Source: Gammaproteobacteria bacterium (GTDB taxonomy: Bacteria > Pseudomonadota > Gammaproteobacteria > Competibacterales > Competibacteraceae). Taken from it: a stretch of 64,000 nucleotides of DNA. Below the pieces are notes generated by a model. That model did no database searches. It was not told the DNA's origin and was given only the letters and a program-made list of their open reading frames with translations. Within the stretch, counting starts at the first letter, position 1. Each line of letters opens with the position of its first letter. The stretch is taken from positions 62,001 through 126,000 of the forward strand of contig JADLEK010000064.1 of the NCBI GenBank assembly GCA_020846135.1. Direction: 5' to 3'. Below are positions 8,665 to 17,763 of this stretch, piece by piece. A program made the translations under genes and the position numbers.

Positions 8665-9837
8665 TTAAGCGGGCAAAAATTCAACCGACAATTGAGGAAA
8701 AAACTTTAGACTGGAGATAACAAAAGGTTCAGTATTCATTAGGATTGGCTCCAGAATGTTAGCGGCCAAATATCGGATCACTGGCACTGCTAATCCGTCG
8801 CCAGCAAGATGATAAGCATCGTTATATTTTTTGGGCAGTTTGTAGCTTTCCGGTAGTCCCATTAACCGGGCGGCTTCACGTGGCGATAAAAGACGGGAAC
8901 GGATACTGGAACCTTCTACAATTAAAATAGTTTGGCGACTGGAACCGCCAACAGGCGTTCTCAAGCATCCGGCCACATCATCAAACCGCACTTCAGCGCG
9001 TTGTACTCCATTGCGTGTGCGCTTATAAACCCCGCCGACTACATTTTGTCCGGTAGCCTGCGCCATCAATACCTTGGCTTGATTGATCTCTGACATCAAG
9101 CTAAGCAAGCGGCGCGTTTCTTCCGGCGTATGCCAATTAACACCTTGGGGTTCTTTTTCAATTAAATCAGCGAAAACCGTCATGCGGGGTGGTGGAGCAG
9201 GAAGCCGCCACCAAATCCAGTGGTGCCGCGCCTCTGGCGGTAACTGTGCAACCGACTCTCTAATCTTTGCTGGATGCCAAGTTGGGTTAGGCGTAATATT
9301 TATGACTTTTGGTGGAATCGCTATATCGCTTCTCACGCCAATAATAAATAAACGCGGGCGCGATTGCGGTAAAAAATAGGCAGCATCAATGATCATGGCG
9401 CCAAAATAATAACCGGCTTGTGTAAACGCCTGAGCAATCGCTATAAAATCATTGCCTCCATCTGAAGTAAGCGCACCACTGACATTTTCCAATGCGATTA
9501 GACGAGGAGCACGGCGATTGGCACAGAGTCCCTGCATGAGTCGCCAGAATGGCCAGAAAGCGCCAGAACGCTCAGCGCTTAGACCGCCACGGTTACCAGC
9601 AAGAGATAGGTCTTGGCAAGGAAAAGAAGCCCAGGCTAAATCAGCAACACCCGGCAAATCATCAGGAGTCAACAACGCCACATCACGGATTTTTAACTCT
9701 GGAGCACCATTAAAGTTTATTTTATAGGCAGCGGCTTTTTTCTCATCTATATCATTAGAAAAAAGACAACGCCATCCTTGATTTAAACCGATCCTGGCCA
9801 TACCACCGCCAGCAAAAAATTCATAAAAATTCAGCAT
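8665..9837 (-). CDS. DNA (cytosine-5-)-methyltransferase
   Basis: A 390-residue C5 cytosine methylase. Motif I is FFAGGGMARIGL (residues 7-18), motif IV carries the catalytic Cys74 in SFPCQDLSLAG, motif VI is ALENVSGAL, motif VIII is QSRPRLFIIG, and motif IX/X is LSPREAARLMGLPESY plus AGDGLAVPVI. AAGGAG lies 7 bases before the ATG. It is the first gene of the cassette and would protect host DNA from the downstream GIY-YIG nuclease. The recognition sequence cannot be derived with confidence; if the nuclease is truly Eco29kI-like, CCGCGG would be the first candidate. Confidence 0.94.
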   Translation of the reverse strand: MLNFYEFFAGGGMARIGLNQGWRCLFSNDIDEKKAAAYKINFNGAPELKIRDVALLTPDDLPGVADLAWASFPCQDLSLAGNRGGLSAERSGAFWPFWRLMQGLCANRRAPRLIALENVSGALTSDGGNDFIAIAQAFTQAGYYFGAMIIDAAYFLPQSRPRLFIIGVRSDIAIPPKVINITPNPTWHPAKIRESVAQLPPEARHHWIWWRLPAPPPRMTVFADLIEKEPQGVNWHTPEETRRLLSLMSEINQAKVLMAQATGQNVVGGVYKRTRNGVQRAEVRFDDVAGCLRTPVGGSSRQTILIVEGSSIRSRLLSPREAARLMGLPESYKLPKKYNDAYHLAGDGLAVPVIRYLAANILEPILMNTEPFVISSLKFFPQLSVEFLPA

Positions 9838-10189
9838 TTAACTACTCCTTTTCAGTTTTCCGATTTACCATAATTAATATGGAAAATTATGCAGGAAAAA
9901 ACTCGTAATGACATCAGCCTACAACCTCGGATCAACCGGTTCCGACTCCAGCGCCGGCATCCCAAACCCGCATTCATGCGCCCAGGGCAGCCGTTCGCGG
10001 ACGACAAACCCACAGTTCGGCCCTGCTTACCCATTGCGCCGAGCCGGTTTTCCATTTTTCCGTTTTTCAGATTGGTTTAAGGTAGGCGCTTTATAAGGGT
10101 TGCGAAAGGCCGCCGCAGTGCAGAAATATCCGCTCAAACCGACGGCCCGCTGATTTTTTCCGAAACCAACCCTGATGAGGCACTTTGCA
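9838..10189. other. Intergenic region with a possible gene remnant
   Basis: No intact gene is seen. The part next to the methylase is AT-rich and presumably holds its promoter. Between about 9925 and 10025 the minus strand reads a protein-like tail (GFVVRERLPWAHECGFGMPA, then LESEPVDPRL and a stop) with an upstream in-frame stop, which looks like the 3' end of a truncated gene, though it is not recognised. The right part leads to the PepSY gene. Confidence 0.35.
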
Positions 10190-10522
10190 ATGATCGTTCG
10201 TAAACCACTGTTTGCCGCCATCGCCCTTGCGATGACCTTTGCCACGTCCGCCGCCTTTGCTGCCGGTGAAGCGCCGGCTGCTGCCCCCGCTGCTGCCCCC
10301 GCTGCCCCGGCTGCGTCCACTGCGCCTGCCGCCCCGATCACCAAGGAGCAGGCTACCGAGATGGCGCTCAAGGCTCATCCGGGCAAAGTCACCAAGGCTT
10401 ACCAGGACACCCATAAGGGCAAGGAGACCTGGGAAACCGTCATTGCCGGCGATGACGGCAAGGAATGGAAAGTCTATTACGAAATCGCCACTGGCGCGCT
10501 GGTTGACGAGAAAGGCAAGTAA
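10190..10522 (+). CDS. Secreted PepSY-domain protein
   Basis: A 110-residue exported protein. A signal peptide (MIVRKPLFAAIALAMTFATS, then AAFA) is followed by an Ala/Pro-rich linker and a PepSY domain (ITKEQATEMALKAHPG, then KVYYEIATGALVDEK). PepSY domains bind or inhibit partners in the periplasm and often accompany cytochrome b561 proteins. The ATG at 10190 was chosen over 10175 because TGAGG lies 9 bases upstream and the signal peptide then starts normally. It is followed by a cytochrome b gene and a second PepSY gene. Confidence 0.85.
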   Translation: MIVRKPLFAAIALAMTFATSAAFAAGEAPAAAPAAAPAAPAASTAPAAPITKEQATEMALKAHPGKVTKAYQDTHKGKETWETVIAGDDGKEWKVYYEIATGALVDEKGK

Positions 10523-10601
10523 CCTCTGAGCTACAGCTCCACGCCTTACCCTCCGCCGCTGCGGCCTGGTGGCGGAGGCCCTACTGAAAGTGTTCAAACC
10601 C

Positions 10602-11216
10602 ATGACTGATCGCGCTACCACTGAAATTACGGTTTGGGATCCGCTAGTCCGCCTGTTTCACTGGACCCTGGTTCTCGCCTTTATCTTCGCTTTTTGCAGC
10701 CAGAGCGACGCGTTTGAAAAAATCCGCGAGTCGCTCCTGCCCGAGGAATGGCTGCAAACCCTCCATATCTGGGCCGGCTATACCATCGCTGGCCTGTTGC
10801 TGTTCCGCCTGCTCTGGGGCCTGATCGGGCCGCGTTATGCCCGATTCAGCGATTTTGTCTACGGACCACGCGACATCTTCGCCTACGTTAAGGCGGTGCT
10901 GACCTTGCGTGCGCCGCGTCATCTCGGTCATAACCCTGCCGGCGGGGCCATGATCATCATTCTGCTGCTGAGCCTGGCCATTACGGTCAGCGCTGGCCTG
11001 ATGCTGTATGGTGCTGAAAAAGGTCTGGGGCCGCTCGCCGGTCTGCTGATGGACAGCAGCGACGACGCCATTGATGCCTTTAAGGAAGTGCATGAGTTCT
11101 TTGCCAACTTCACGGTGATTCTGGTTATCGGCCATTTAATCGGGGTCATTTGGGAAAGCCTGTTGCACAGTGAGAATCTGGCTCGCGCCATGATTACCGG
11201 ACGCAAACGGGCCTGA
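10602..11216 (+). CDS. Cytochrome b561-family membrane protein
   Basis: A 204-residue membrane protein of the cytochrome b561 / Ni-Fe-hydrogenase cytochrome b type. It begins VWDPLVRLFHWTLVLAFIF, a family hallmark with the first haem-ligand histidine. Further histidines are in LQTLHIWAGYTIAG, KEVHEFFANF and VIGHLIGVIWESLLH, giving about four helices with haem b ligands. It probably moves electrons between quinol and a periplasmic partner. The ATG at 10602 fits the family start better than an upstream GTG at 10569. It sits between two PepSY genes. Confidence 0.88.
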   Translation: MTDRATTEITVWDPLVRLFHWTLVLAFIFAFCSQSDAFEKIRESLLPEEWLQTLHIWAGYTIAGLLLFRLLWGLIGPRYARFSDFVYGPRDIFAYVKAVLTLRAPRHLGHNPAGGAMIIILLLSLAITVSAGLMLYGAEKGLGPLAGLLMDSSDDAIDAFKEVHEFFANFTVILVIGHLIGVIWESLLHSENLARAMITGRKRA

Positions 11217-11237
11217 ATCTACCCACACTCCAACCTT

Positions 11238-11567
11238 ATGCCCATCAGTCACCGCTACGCTAACCCCGTCGCCGGTTTGCTGCTGGCGGCGGGGTTGTTG
11301 ATCGCAGGACCAGCACAGGCTGATCGCGATGACGACGAAGTTCGCCAACTGCGCCGGTTACGCAACGCCGGCCAAATTCTGTCCCTGGAAACCATTCTCG
11401 CCAATCATCGTCGCCAGCGCCCGAGCGGCCAATTACTGGAAGCGAAACTGGAGTTTGAACAGGGCCGCTACGTTTACGACCTTAAACTGCTGGGTGAGGA
11501 CGGCGTGGTCCGGGAATTTGAATACGATGCCCGCACTGGCGAGTTGTGGCGTATTGAACAGAAATAA
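11238..11567 (+). CDS. Small periplasmic PepSY-domain protein
   Basis: A 109-residue protein with a signal peptide ([18 protein letters not shown]) followed by one PepSY domain ([20 protein letters not shown], then [19 protein letters not shown]). It begins 21 bp after the cytochrome gene and ends 14 bp before the response regulator, so it probably belongs to one transcription unit with both. Small PepSY proteins beside OmpR-type two-component genes are a recurrent arrangement and may supply the signal sensed by the kinase; that role is an inference. Confidence 0.85.
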   Translation: MPISHRYANPVAGLLLAAGLLIAGPAQADRDDDEVRQLRRLRNAGQILSLETILANHRRQRPSGQLLEAKLEFEQGRYVYDLKLLGEDGVVREFEYDARTGELWRIEQK

Positions 11568-11581
11568 TCCGGAGAGCCGCC

Positions 11582-12253
11582 ATGCGCCTGCTGTTGGTTG
11601 AAGATGACGCAGCACTGAGCGACCGGTTGCGGCTCGATCTGGAAAAAACTGGCTTCGCGGTGGACGTGGCCGCCGATGGCGTCGATGCCGAATTCATGGG
11701 CGATTCCGAACCCTACGCGGTCGCGGTGCTGGATTTGGGTCTGCCGGGCCGGCCAGGACTGGAGGTGCTGCGCCACTGGCGGGCGGTGGGCAATCCGCTG
11801 CCGGTCCTGATTCTGACCGCCCGCGATGCCTGGCATGAAAAAGTCGATGGATTCAAGGCCGGCGCTGACGACTATCTCAGCAAGCCATTCCACACCGCCG
11901 AACTGATCGTCCGGCTCCAGGCGCTGCTGCGGCGTGGCGTCGCCCGGCCACATGGTCCGGTGCGGGTCGCCGGGCTGGAACTGGATGAGGAGACGCAAAC
12001 TGTCGGGATTCCTGCCACAGGCGAAGCCTTTGCGCTGACCGGCACCGAATTCCGGCTGTTGCGCTACTTCATGCTGCACCCCGGACGGGTGCTGTCCAAA
12101 TCCCGGTTGGCGGAACAGGTCTACGATTTCGAGTCCGAGCGCGATAGCAATGTGCTGGAGGTCTACGTCAACCGGCTACGGCGCAAACTGGGCCGCGATC
12201 TGATCGCCACCCGGCGCGGCCAGGGTTATGTGTTCGGAGCCGATGCCGGATGA
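11582..12253 (+). CDS. OmpR/PhoP-family response regulator
   Basis: A 223-residue response regulator. The receiver domain (1-115) has the acidic pair in [11 protein letters not shown], the phosphoacceptor Asp in [10 protein letters not shown], Thr in LILTARD and Lys in DDYLSKPF. The C-terminal winged helix (about 125-220) is of the OmpR type ([20 protein letters not shown], then [14 protein letters not shown]). GGAG lies 7-8 bases before the ATG. It overlaps the kinase gene by four bases (ATGA) and probably controls the PepSY/cytochrome genes upstream. Confidence 0.95.
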   Translation: MRLLLVEDDAALSDRLRLDLEKTGFAVDVAADGVDAEFMGDSEPYAVAVLDLGLPGRPGLEVLRHWRAVGNPLPVLILTARDAWHEKVDGFKAGADDYLSKPFHTAELIVRLQALLRRGVARPHGPVRVAGLELDEETQTVGIPATGEAFALTGTEFRLLRYFMLHPGRVLSKSRLAEQVYDFESERDSNVLEVYVNRLRRKLGRDLIATRRGQGYVFGADAG

Positions 12254-13590
12254 CCTCGCTGCAAGCCCGGCTGTCCACCGGTCTGATCATCGTGCTGGCG
12301 ATCCTGACGGTGCTGACGGTCGCCATTGGCGGCTATTCGCTCCGGCGACTGGCCGAGGATTTTGTCGCTGGCCGGGTTGAACACGATCTGGAAACGCTGC
12401 TGGCGGCGCTGGAATTTGACGCCGATGGTCATCCGCAACTCGCCGCCGACCGGATCAGCGCCATCTTTCGCCAGCCCTATTCCGGCCACTATTACCGGAT
12501 TGAAAGCGCCGGGGTCGAACTCTATTCCCGGTCGCTGTGGGACGCCGAGCTGCCGCTGCCGCACTTCGCCACCGACCGCTTCATCCGAACCTTTGCCGAT
12601 GGCCCGCAAGGCCAATCCCTGCTGCTGGTCAGCCGCGCTTTCCAGGTGCAGGGCCAGTCCGTCACCCTGCTGGTCACCGAGGATTTCAGTCCGGTCAGAT
12701 CGGGTCTCCGCCGTCTGCTCCTGCAATTTGGTCTGATCGCGCTAATCCTGTTTGGCGGATTGCTGCTGATCCAGCGGCTGATGGTGCGGCGCGGACTGGC
12801 CCCACTGGATGAAATGCGCCGCGAACTAGCCCGGTTGGCGCGGGGGGAAATTCCGCAACTGCCGGTCACCGTACCCGATGAAGTACGACCCTTGGTCGCT
12901 GAACTCAACCGGTTGCTGGAGTTGTTGGGGCAGCGGCAGCAACGGGCCAGACATGCCCTTGGAAATCTGGCTCATGCGCTGAAAACGCCGCTGACCGCAC
13001 TGACTCAACTCGCGGAACAACCGCCCCGGTCGGAAATGGCTACTGCCTGGTGGCAGGACTTGCGCCAACAGCTTCAACAAGTCCGCACTCTGACCGAACG
13101 CGAGCTAAAGCGGGCGCGAATCGGCGGCGGCGGCAATCCTGGCCAGCGGGTGTTGCTGAATCAGGAGGTCGCTGATTTGATTGCGACCCTGCGCCTGATT
13201 CATCGCAGTCGGTGTTTGCGGATTGAAGCGCAGGTTCCGACCGATAGCGCCTTCCCCGGCGACCGCGATGATCTGCTGGAACTGCTGGGTAACCTGCTGG
13301 ATAACGCCTGCAAATGGGCGACGGCGACCGTGCGGTTGAGCATCGGATTGAACCGGCAAGCGCTGTGGTTACGGATCGAGGATGACGGGCCGGGCTGTCC
13401 GCCGGAACAACTGGAATTGTTGCAGCAACGGGGGACGCGGATCGATGAGTCCCGGGCGGGCTACGGGCTGGGGCTGGCGATTGTTAGCGACATCGTCAGC
13501 CAGTATGACGGAACCTTGCAACTCGGCCATTCCACAGCGTTGGGCGGATTTCTGGCTGAGGCGACGATCCCGTATCCGCTCGACCATTAG
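12250..13590 (+). CDS. Sensor histidine kinase, PhoQ-like
   Basis: A 446-residue membrane kinase with two transmembrane helices (about 7-28 and 160-180) enclosing a periplasmic sensor of roughly 130 residues, then a HAMP-like linker. The H-box is [13 protein letters not shown], the N-box [14 protein letters not shown]1 EDDGPG and G2 GYGLGLAIV. All catalytic motifs are present. It is coupled to the response regulator by an ATGA overlap and ends 15 bp from the convergent ATPase gene. Confidence 0.93.
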   Translation: MTSLQARLSTGLIIVLAILTVLTVAIGGYSLRRLAEDFVAGRVEHDLETLLAALEFDADGHPQLAADRISAIFRQPYSGHYYRIESAGVELYSRSLWDAELPLPHFATDRFIRTFADGPQGQSLLLVSRAFQVQGQSVTLLVTEDFSPVRSGLRRLLLQFGLIALILFGGLLLIQRLMVRRGLAPLDEMRRELARLARGEIPQLPVTVPDEVRPLVAELNRLLELLGQRQQRARHALGNLAHALKTPLTALTQLAEQPPRSEMATAWWQDLRQQLQQVRTLTERELKRARIGGGGNPGQRVLLNQEVADLIATLRLIHRSRCLRIEAQVPTDSAFPGDRDDLLELLGNLLDNACKWATATVRLSIGLNRQALWLRIEDDGPGCPPEQLELLQQRGTRIDESRAGYGLGLAIVSDIVSQYDGTLQLGHSTALGGFLAEATIPYPLDH

Positions 13591-13605
13591 CCCGGCGCGG
13601 CTGAA

Positions 13606-16296
13606 TCAATAAGCTTCGAACGTGAATTGGGCCGAGCCAATCGTCAGCGCATCCCCTGCTTCCAGCGCCAGCGTCTCGTTGGTCGCCAGCGCATGGCAGC
13701 CCACCTGAACCGAGTCCGGCGCCGCCAGATTCTGGATCCAGTACATCCCGTCCCGGAACAGCAGATCCGCGTGGTGGGGGGCAACTCCCCGGGCGTCGAT
13801 CCGCAAACCGGCCTGGGCGGAATTACCGATAGGCAACCACTTGGGTACATAGTAATGCACGATCTGTTGGCGGCCGGCGTCATCGCGCTCAAACCGGGCG
13901 TAGATCAGAGTGCCCGGATTGCCGATCCCGTTGAGCGCCGCGACCCGATCCTGCATTCGCAATAGATGGGCATAGCGGTTGCCCAGCACCGTCCGCAGTT
14001 CGTCATTTTTGGATTGCTGGTCGCGTTGGCGCATGACCTCGATTAAATCCAGCAGATAGCGACCGAATTTGTCACGCGGTTCGCGGGTATCCCAACCCAG
14101 CGGTTCAACCTCAGTCTTGCGATCCCAGGCCAGGATCAGCTTCATTCGATACAGATCGCCAATCTCCAGGCTGTCGTTCGCCGCCAGCAATTCCCAGTGG
14201 CCCCGCTCGATGCGCTGGCCATTGCGTCCGGTATAGGTCGGCCCCTGATCGCTGGCCGGCATCAGCGCCAACTGATCGCCCAAGGCGCAGATCACGCAGT
14301 GCAGGCGCGAGATCCGTCCGTATTGCGGAACGAACCCCAGCGTGAAATCGCCAAACCCGGCCTGCATTCCAGAACCGTGACGACCAAAGATCATGAACGG
14401 GCGCGACACCAGTTCGATCCGGGCCGGGGTGTGGGCTGGATCAGCGGCCAGCAGCAGGGCGCGGGTCAATAACGTCCCGCGCTCAACGCCTTCGCCGGGC
14501 GCAACGCTGGTCTGTAATTGGCCGGTTCGCCCCGGTTCAATCGTCAACTCCAGCGGCAAGGTCATCGCCAGAAAACCAGCACCGCTCAGATCCGGCGCAG
14601 CCCAGGCACTCGCGGCGACGGCTTCCGCTGGCGGTTCCAGCCAGAACCGGTCCAATTCGGCTCTGGCAACAGCCGGATCGTTTTGCGCGCGCCCGGAAAA
14701 ATCCAGTCCGATCTGGCCTTGGCTGTTAAATGCGCGCCATTCGCCCCGGTGATCGCGCAGATCAAGCTCCAGATGCAATGCGGTCGCGAGTTGAGCCGCA
14801 TCCGGCCCCTGAAAGCTCAGGTAAACCGGTTGGGCGTCCCGACCATCCAGTAGCCGTACTGGCGGCAGTTGCCCGTCATGCGCGAAAACCAGATCGGGAC
14901 TGCCTAACCACAGGCGGATTTCCCGGCACTGCCACCAGCCCGGATTGAGCAGCAGCGCGCAAAACAGACCTTGCCGGCCAGGCAGCGGTTGCCAAACCGC
15001 TGCCAGATGCACGAGTACCGGGGCCTGACTCTCAGCCAGTCGCGCCAGACGTTGTTCGCATTCCGCGCGCTGTTCAGCGCCGCCGCCTTGAGCCAGTCGG
15101 GCGTAGCGCTGGTGAAAATAATGCAGCGCCGCCCGATCCCGGGCGTTGCGATGCGCTGATTTTTCGATGATTTCCTTGAGTAACTGAGTCAGTTGAGCCA
15201 GGTGCGGCGCTTCGATCTGCGGCGGTGAAGATGGAGAGGCTGGCGTGGCTTCCGAATCTGGCGCGGTTTCCGAAATCGTCATCGCGGTCACCGATGATTC
15301 ACCGGAGGCGGTGGCATCCAAATCCAAATCAAAGTCAAACGCAAAGTCGAACTTGGGCAGCTCCGTTTCATCCTCGTCCGTGCTTTCTCTGCTGAAATCC
15401 AGATCGAAATCAGCGTTGACCGGGTTTGGCGGCGCACTTTCAATTTTAACGATCTCGGCTGGAGTCGCGTCGGCGCCAGTTTTAACCGCGCCAGTCCGGT
15501 CGCCAAGAAAACAGTTCAGCGCGGCTTCATCGACCAGATCCAGAGTGATCTGGTGTTCAGCATACAGGCTGGCCAGTAGCAGGATTGCATCCCCCAGCAG
15601 GGCGATGGAGCGCAGAACTCCCTGGGTATGATGGGCGATCCGTGCGATAGCGACAGGCGATAGCAGGTCGTGGTGACAGCCGGCAGCTTTGAATTGATGG
15701 GTGATATACCGTCCGATCTCGGTATCGCTTAACCGGTCGAGACGGCAACGGGTCAGAATCCCGGCGCGGAGCGATTCCAGTCCGGGCTGGCGCAGTTTGC
15801 CTTCGATGTCCGGCAATCCCGCCAGCACGATTTGCAGGCGCTGGCTGGGAAGCGTCGGCGTTTGCGCGAATTCCCGCAACTGGCCGAGGAGGTCGGTGCG
15901 CAGATAATGGGCGTCATCGATGATCAGGGCGATGATCTGCCGGCGGTGGGCCGGTGCGGCCAATGTTTCCAGCAGCAGTTGCAACTGCTGCCCGGGATCT
16001 AGCGATTCGACCGGCAGTTGCAGATTGCTGCACAACGACTTGAGGAGACCGGAAAAGTCGAGGCCGGCTCCAGCGATCGGAGCAAACCGGATATCGCTTC
16101 CCTCCGCCATGCAGCGGCGCAACAGGTAAGTTTTACCAACCCCGGTTTCGCCAGTCAGTAGCGCAAACCCGCGCTGCTCCCGAATCGCATCCAGAAGATC
16201 GGCGCAGGCGGCGTCAAAATTGGCGTTGCGATAAAAATCCTTCGGATCATTCGGCTTAAAAGGTTTGCGCTCAAACCCGAAAAAGGCAGCGTACAT
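13606..16296 (-). CDS. ExeA-like AAA ATPase with two C-terminal FHA domains
   Basis: An 896-residue protein. Residues 1-270 are an AAA+ ATPase of the ExeA/GspA type starting MYAAFFGFERKPFKPNDPKD, with Walker A LLTGETGVGKTYLL and Walker B IIALIIDDAHYL. An acidic linker rich in Asp, Glu and Ser (about 295-375) leads to a region I do not recognise (about 380-620). One FHA domain follows (FMIFGRHGSG, GRISRLHCVI, about 635-715) and a second closes the protein (about 820-896). FHA domains bind phosphothreonine, so this is likely a phosphorylation-responsive ATPase. ExeA relatives usually end in a peptidoglycan-binding domain, which is absent here. AAGGAG five bases upstream supports the ATG at 16296. 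It is 37 bp downstream of the WS/DGAT gene. Confidence 0.85.
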   Translation of the reverse strand: MYAAFFGFERKPFKPNDPKDFYRNANFDAACADLLDAIREQRGFALLTGETGVGKTYLLRRCMAEGSDIRFAPIAGAGLDFSGLLKSLCSNLQLPVESLDPGQQLQLLLETLAAPAHRRQIIALIIDDAHYLRTDLLGQLREFAQTPTLPSQRLQIVLAGLPDIEGKLRQPGLESLRAGILTRCRLDRLSDTEIGRYITHQFKAAGCHHDLLSPVAIARIAHHTQGVLRSIALLGDAILLLASLYAEHQITLDLVDEAALNCFLGDRTGAVKTGADATPAEIVKIESAPPNPVNADFDLDFSRESTDEDETELPKFDFAFDFDLDLDATASGESSVTAMTISETAPDSEATPASPSSPPQIEAPHLAQLTQLLKEIIEKSAHRNARDRAALHYFHQRYARLAQGGGAEQRAECEQRLARLAESQAPVLVHLAAVWQPLPGRQGLFCALLLNPGWWQCREIRLWLGSPDLVFAHDGQLPPVRLLDGRDAQPVYLSFQGPDAAQLATALHLELDLRDHRGEWRAFNSQGQIGLDFSGRAQNDPAVARAELDRFWLEPPAEAVAASAWAAPDLSGAGFLAMTLPLELTIEPGRTGQLQTSVAPGEGVERGTLLTRALLLAADPAHTPARIELVSRPFMIFGRHGSGMQAGFGDFTLGFVPQYGRISRLHCVICALGDQLALMPASDQGPTYTGRNGQRIERGHWELLAANDSLEIGDLYRMKLILAWDRKTEVEPLGWDTREPRDKFGRYLLDLIEVMRQRDQQSKNDELRTVLGNRYAHLLRMQDRVAALNGIGNPGTLIYARFERDDAGRQQIVHYYVPKWLPIGNSAQAGLRIDARGVAPHHADLLFRDGMYWIQNLAAPDSVQVGCHALATNETLALEAGDALTIGSAQFTFEAY

Positions 16297-16333
16297 TCTT
16301 ACTCCTTCCTGATCGCCGGCGAACCCCGGCATT

Positions 16334-17686
16334 CTAAGGCATGACCCGCCATTCGGTCATTTCCGCCTCGAAAGCGGCAACCAGTTCCCACGGATCGGCG
16401 ATCACTCCGCTGTCGGTGGCAATCCCCACCGTGAACGATCCGGCGTAACTCAGGACGCAAACCCCGATGCCGATACCGGTGATTTGCGGCACCCAGGCCA
16501 ACACCCGGTCCAGCGGCGCTCCGGCCAGATAGAGCGGGGATTCCGGCCCCGGCACGTTGGTCATCACCAGGCTGGCTCTCATCCCGTAAAGTCGCAGCAC
16601 CCACCGCTCTAGCCAAGTCGGCAGCCGGCCGATGAAGTCAATCAGGGCCAGATTGGCGACCGCTTCCGGGGATCTTTTAACTCGCTCGGTTTGCGCCCGC
16701 ACTACAGTCAGCCGTTCGGCTGGATCAGTGATACTCAAGGGCAGTTTCAGGAAAATCACGGCGAACTCGTTACCGAGACAGACGTGCTCCTGATAGGGGC
16801 GCAGATTGACCGGTTCGACCAGTCGCACCGTCAGGCCGGGTCGCAATTCGCCTCGCGCCCGCAGATAGCGCCCTAATGCCCCGGCGATGGCGGTCAGCAG
16901 CACATCGTTGACTTGTCCACCCAGGCGCCGGCGAATCACGGCAATGTCAGCCAGCGGAATCGGCTTTGCCCAGGCGACCCGTTTGCATCCGGTCAGTCGC
17001 TTGCGCAGCGCGGTGCGCCGATCCGGCCCCATGACGGCTTGCCGCAACAGCGCCCCGGCTAAGGCGGCGCTCCAGCGTAGGCGTTGTCGCCAGCCGGTGG
17101 GCGAGGTCAACGGTTTAGTGGTTTTCGCCGCCAGGCGGGCCTGTTCCCGCTGCTGTTCCAGAATTTCCGTGGGTGAAGCTGGTTCCGGTCCCTGATCGGC
17201 CAGGGTCAGAAAGACCCGCAGCAGGGCTACCCCATCGGCGATGCAGTGGTGGATGCGGAATACCAGCGCCCCGCCCACGCCGTAATTCTCCAGGACAATG
17301 CACCGCCACAAGGGCCGGTTAAAGTCCAGCGGTTGGCTGGACAACTCGCCGACCTGCTCTTCCAGGGTCCGTTGATCAGCCGGTTCCGGCAGGCGCAGCC
17401 AGTCCAGATGATCGTCGAGATTGAATGCCGGGTCTTCGAGCCAGAGATAGCGATTCCCCGCTTGGACCAGTCGTTGTCGGAACCGGGCAAAGCGCAGCAA
17501 CCGGTCGTGCAGCATTGCGGTGAACCGCTCCCGATCGACCGGCGCGGCCAGCAGCAGGACCAGATTCACTACCATTGGCTGTTCCGGAGTATCCATGCGC
17601 CCCCAGGTGACATCACGATAGTTCACCCATTCCGACTCACCGCTGATCAGCAACGCCGCGTCGATCCGGTTTATTGGAACCGCCAT
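16334..17686 (-). CDS. Wax ester synthase / diacylglycerol acyltransferase
   Basis: A 450-residue WS/DGAT family enzyme, which esterifies fatty alcohols or diacylglycerol with acyl-CoA to make neutral storage lipid. The catalytic HHxxxDG motif is FRIHHCIADG (about residue 147). Other family landmarks are VNDVLLTAIAGALGRYL, EPVNLRPYQEHVCLGNEF and a late SLVMTNVPGPESPLYLAG. The length is normal. It is co-oriented with the downstream ATPase-FHA gene and divergent from the UbiB-like gene. It fits the storage-polymer theme set by the phasin and polyphosphate genes. Confidence 0.92.
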   Translation of the reverse strand: MAVPINRIDAALLISGESEWVNYRDVTWGRMDTPEQPMVVNLVLLLAAPVDRERFTAMLHDRLLRFARFRQRLVQAGNRYLWLEDPAFNLDDHLDWLRLPEPADQRTLEEQVGELSSQPLDFNRPLWRCIVLENYGVGGALVFRIHHCIADGVALLRVFLTLADQGPEPASPTEILEQQREQARLAAKTTKPLTSPTGWRQRLRWSAALAGALLRQAVMGPDRRTALRKRLTGCKRVAWAKPIPLADIAVIRRRLGGQVNDVLLTAIAGALGRYLRARGELRPGLTVRLVEPVNLRPYQEHVCLGNEFAVIFLKLPLSITDPAERLTVVRAQTERVKRSPEAVANLALIDFIGRLPTWLERWVLRLYGMRASLVMTNVPGPESPLYLAGAPLDRVLAWVPQITGIGIGVCVLSYAGSFTVGIATDSGVIADPWELVAAFEAEMTEWRVMP

Positions 17687-17763
17687 GTCTGCATCTCTCC
17701 GGTTGCTATACTGTCAACCATTCTGAAATTCCTAAACTCCCACCTGCCGTAGTTACCCGCCGC

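Noticed and set aside
9852..10055. 67-codon minus-strand ORF upstream of the methylase
   Set aside because: Arg- and Gly-rich composition without any family feature; another frame of the same strand looks more protein-like, so it was reported only as an intergenic remnant.
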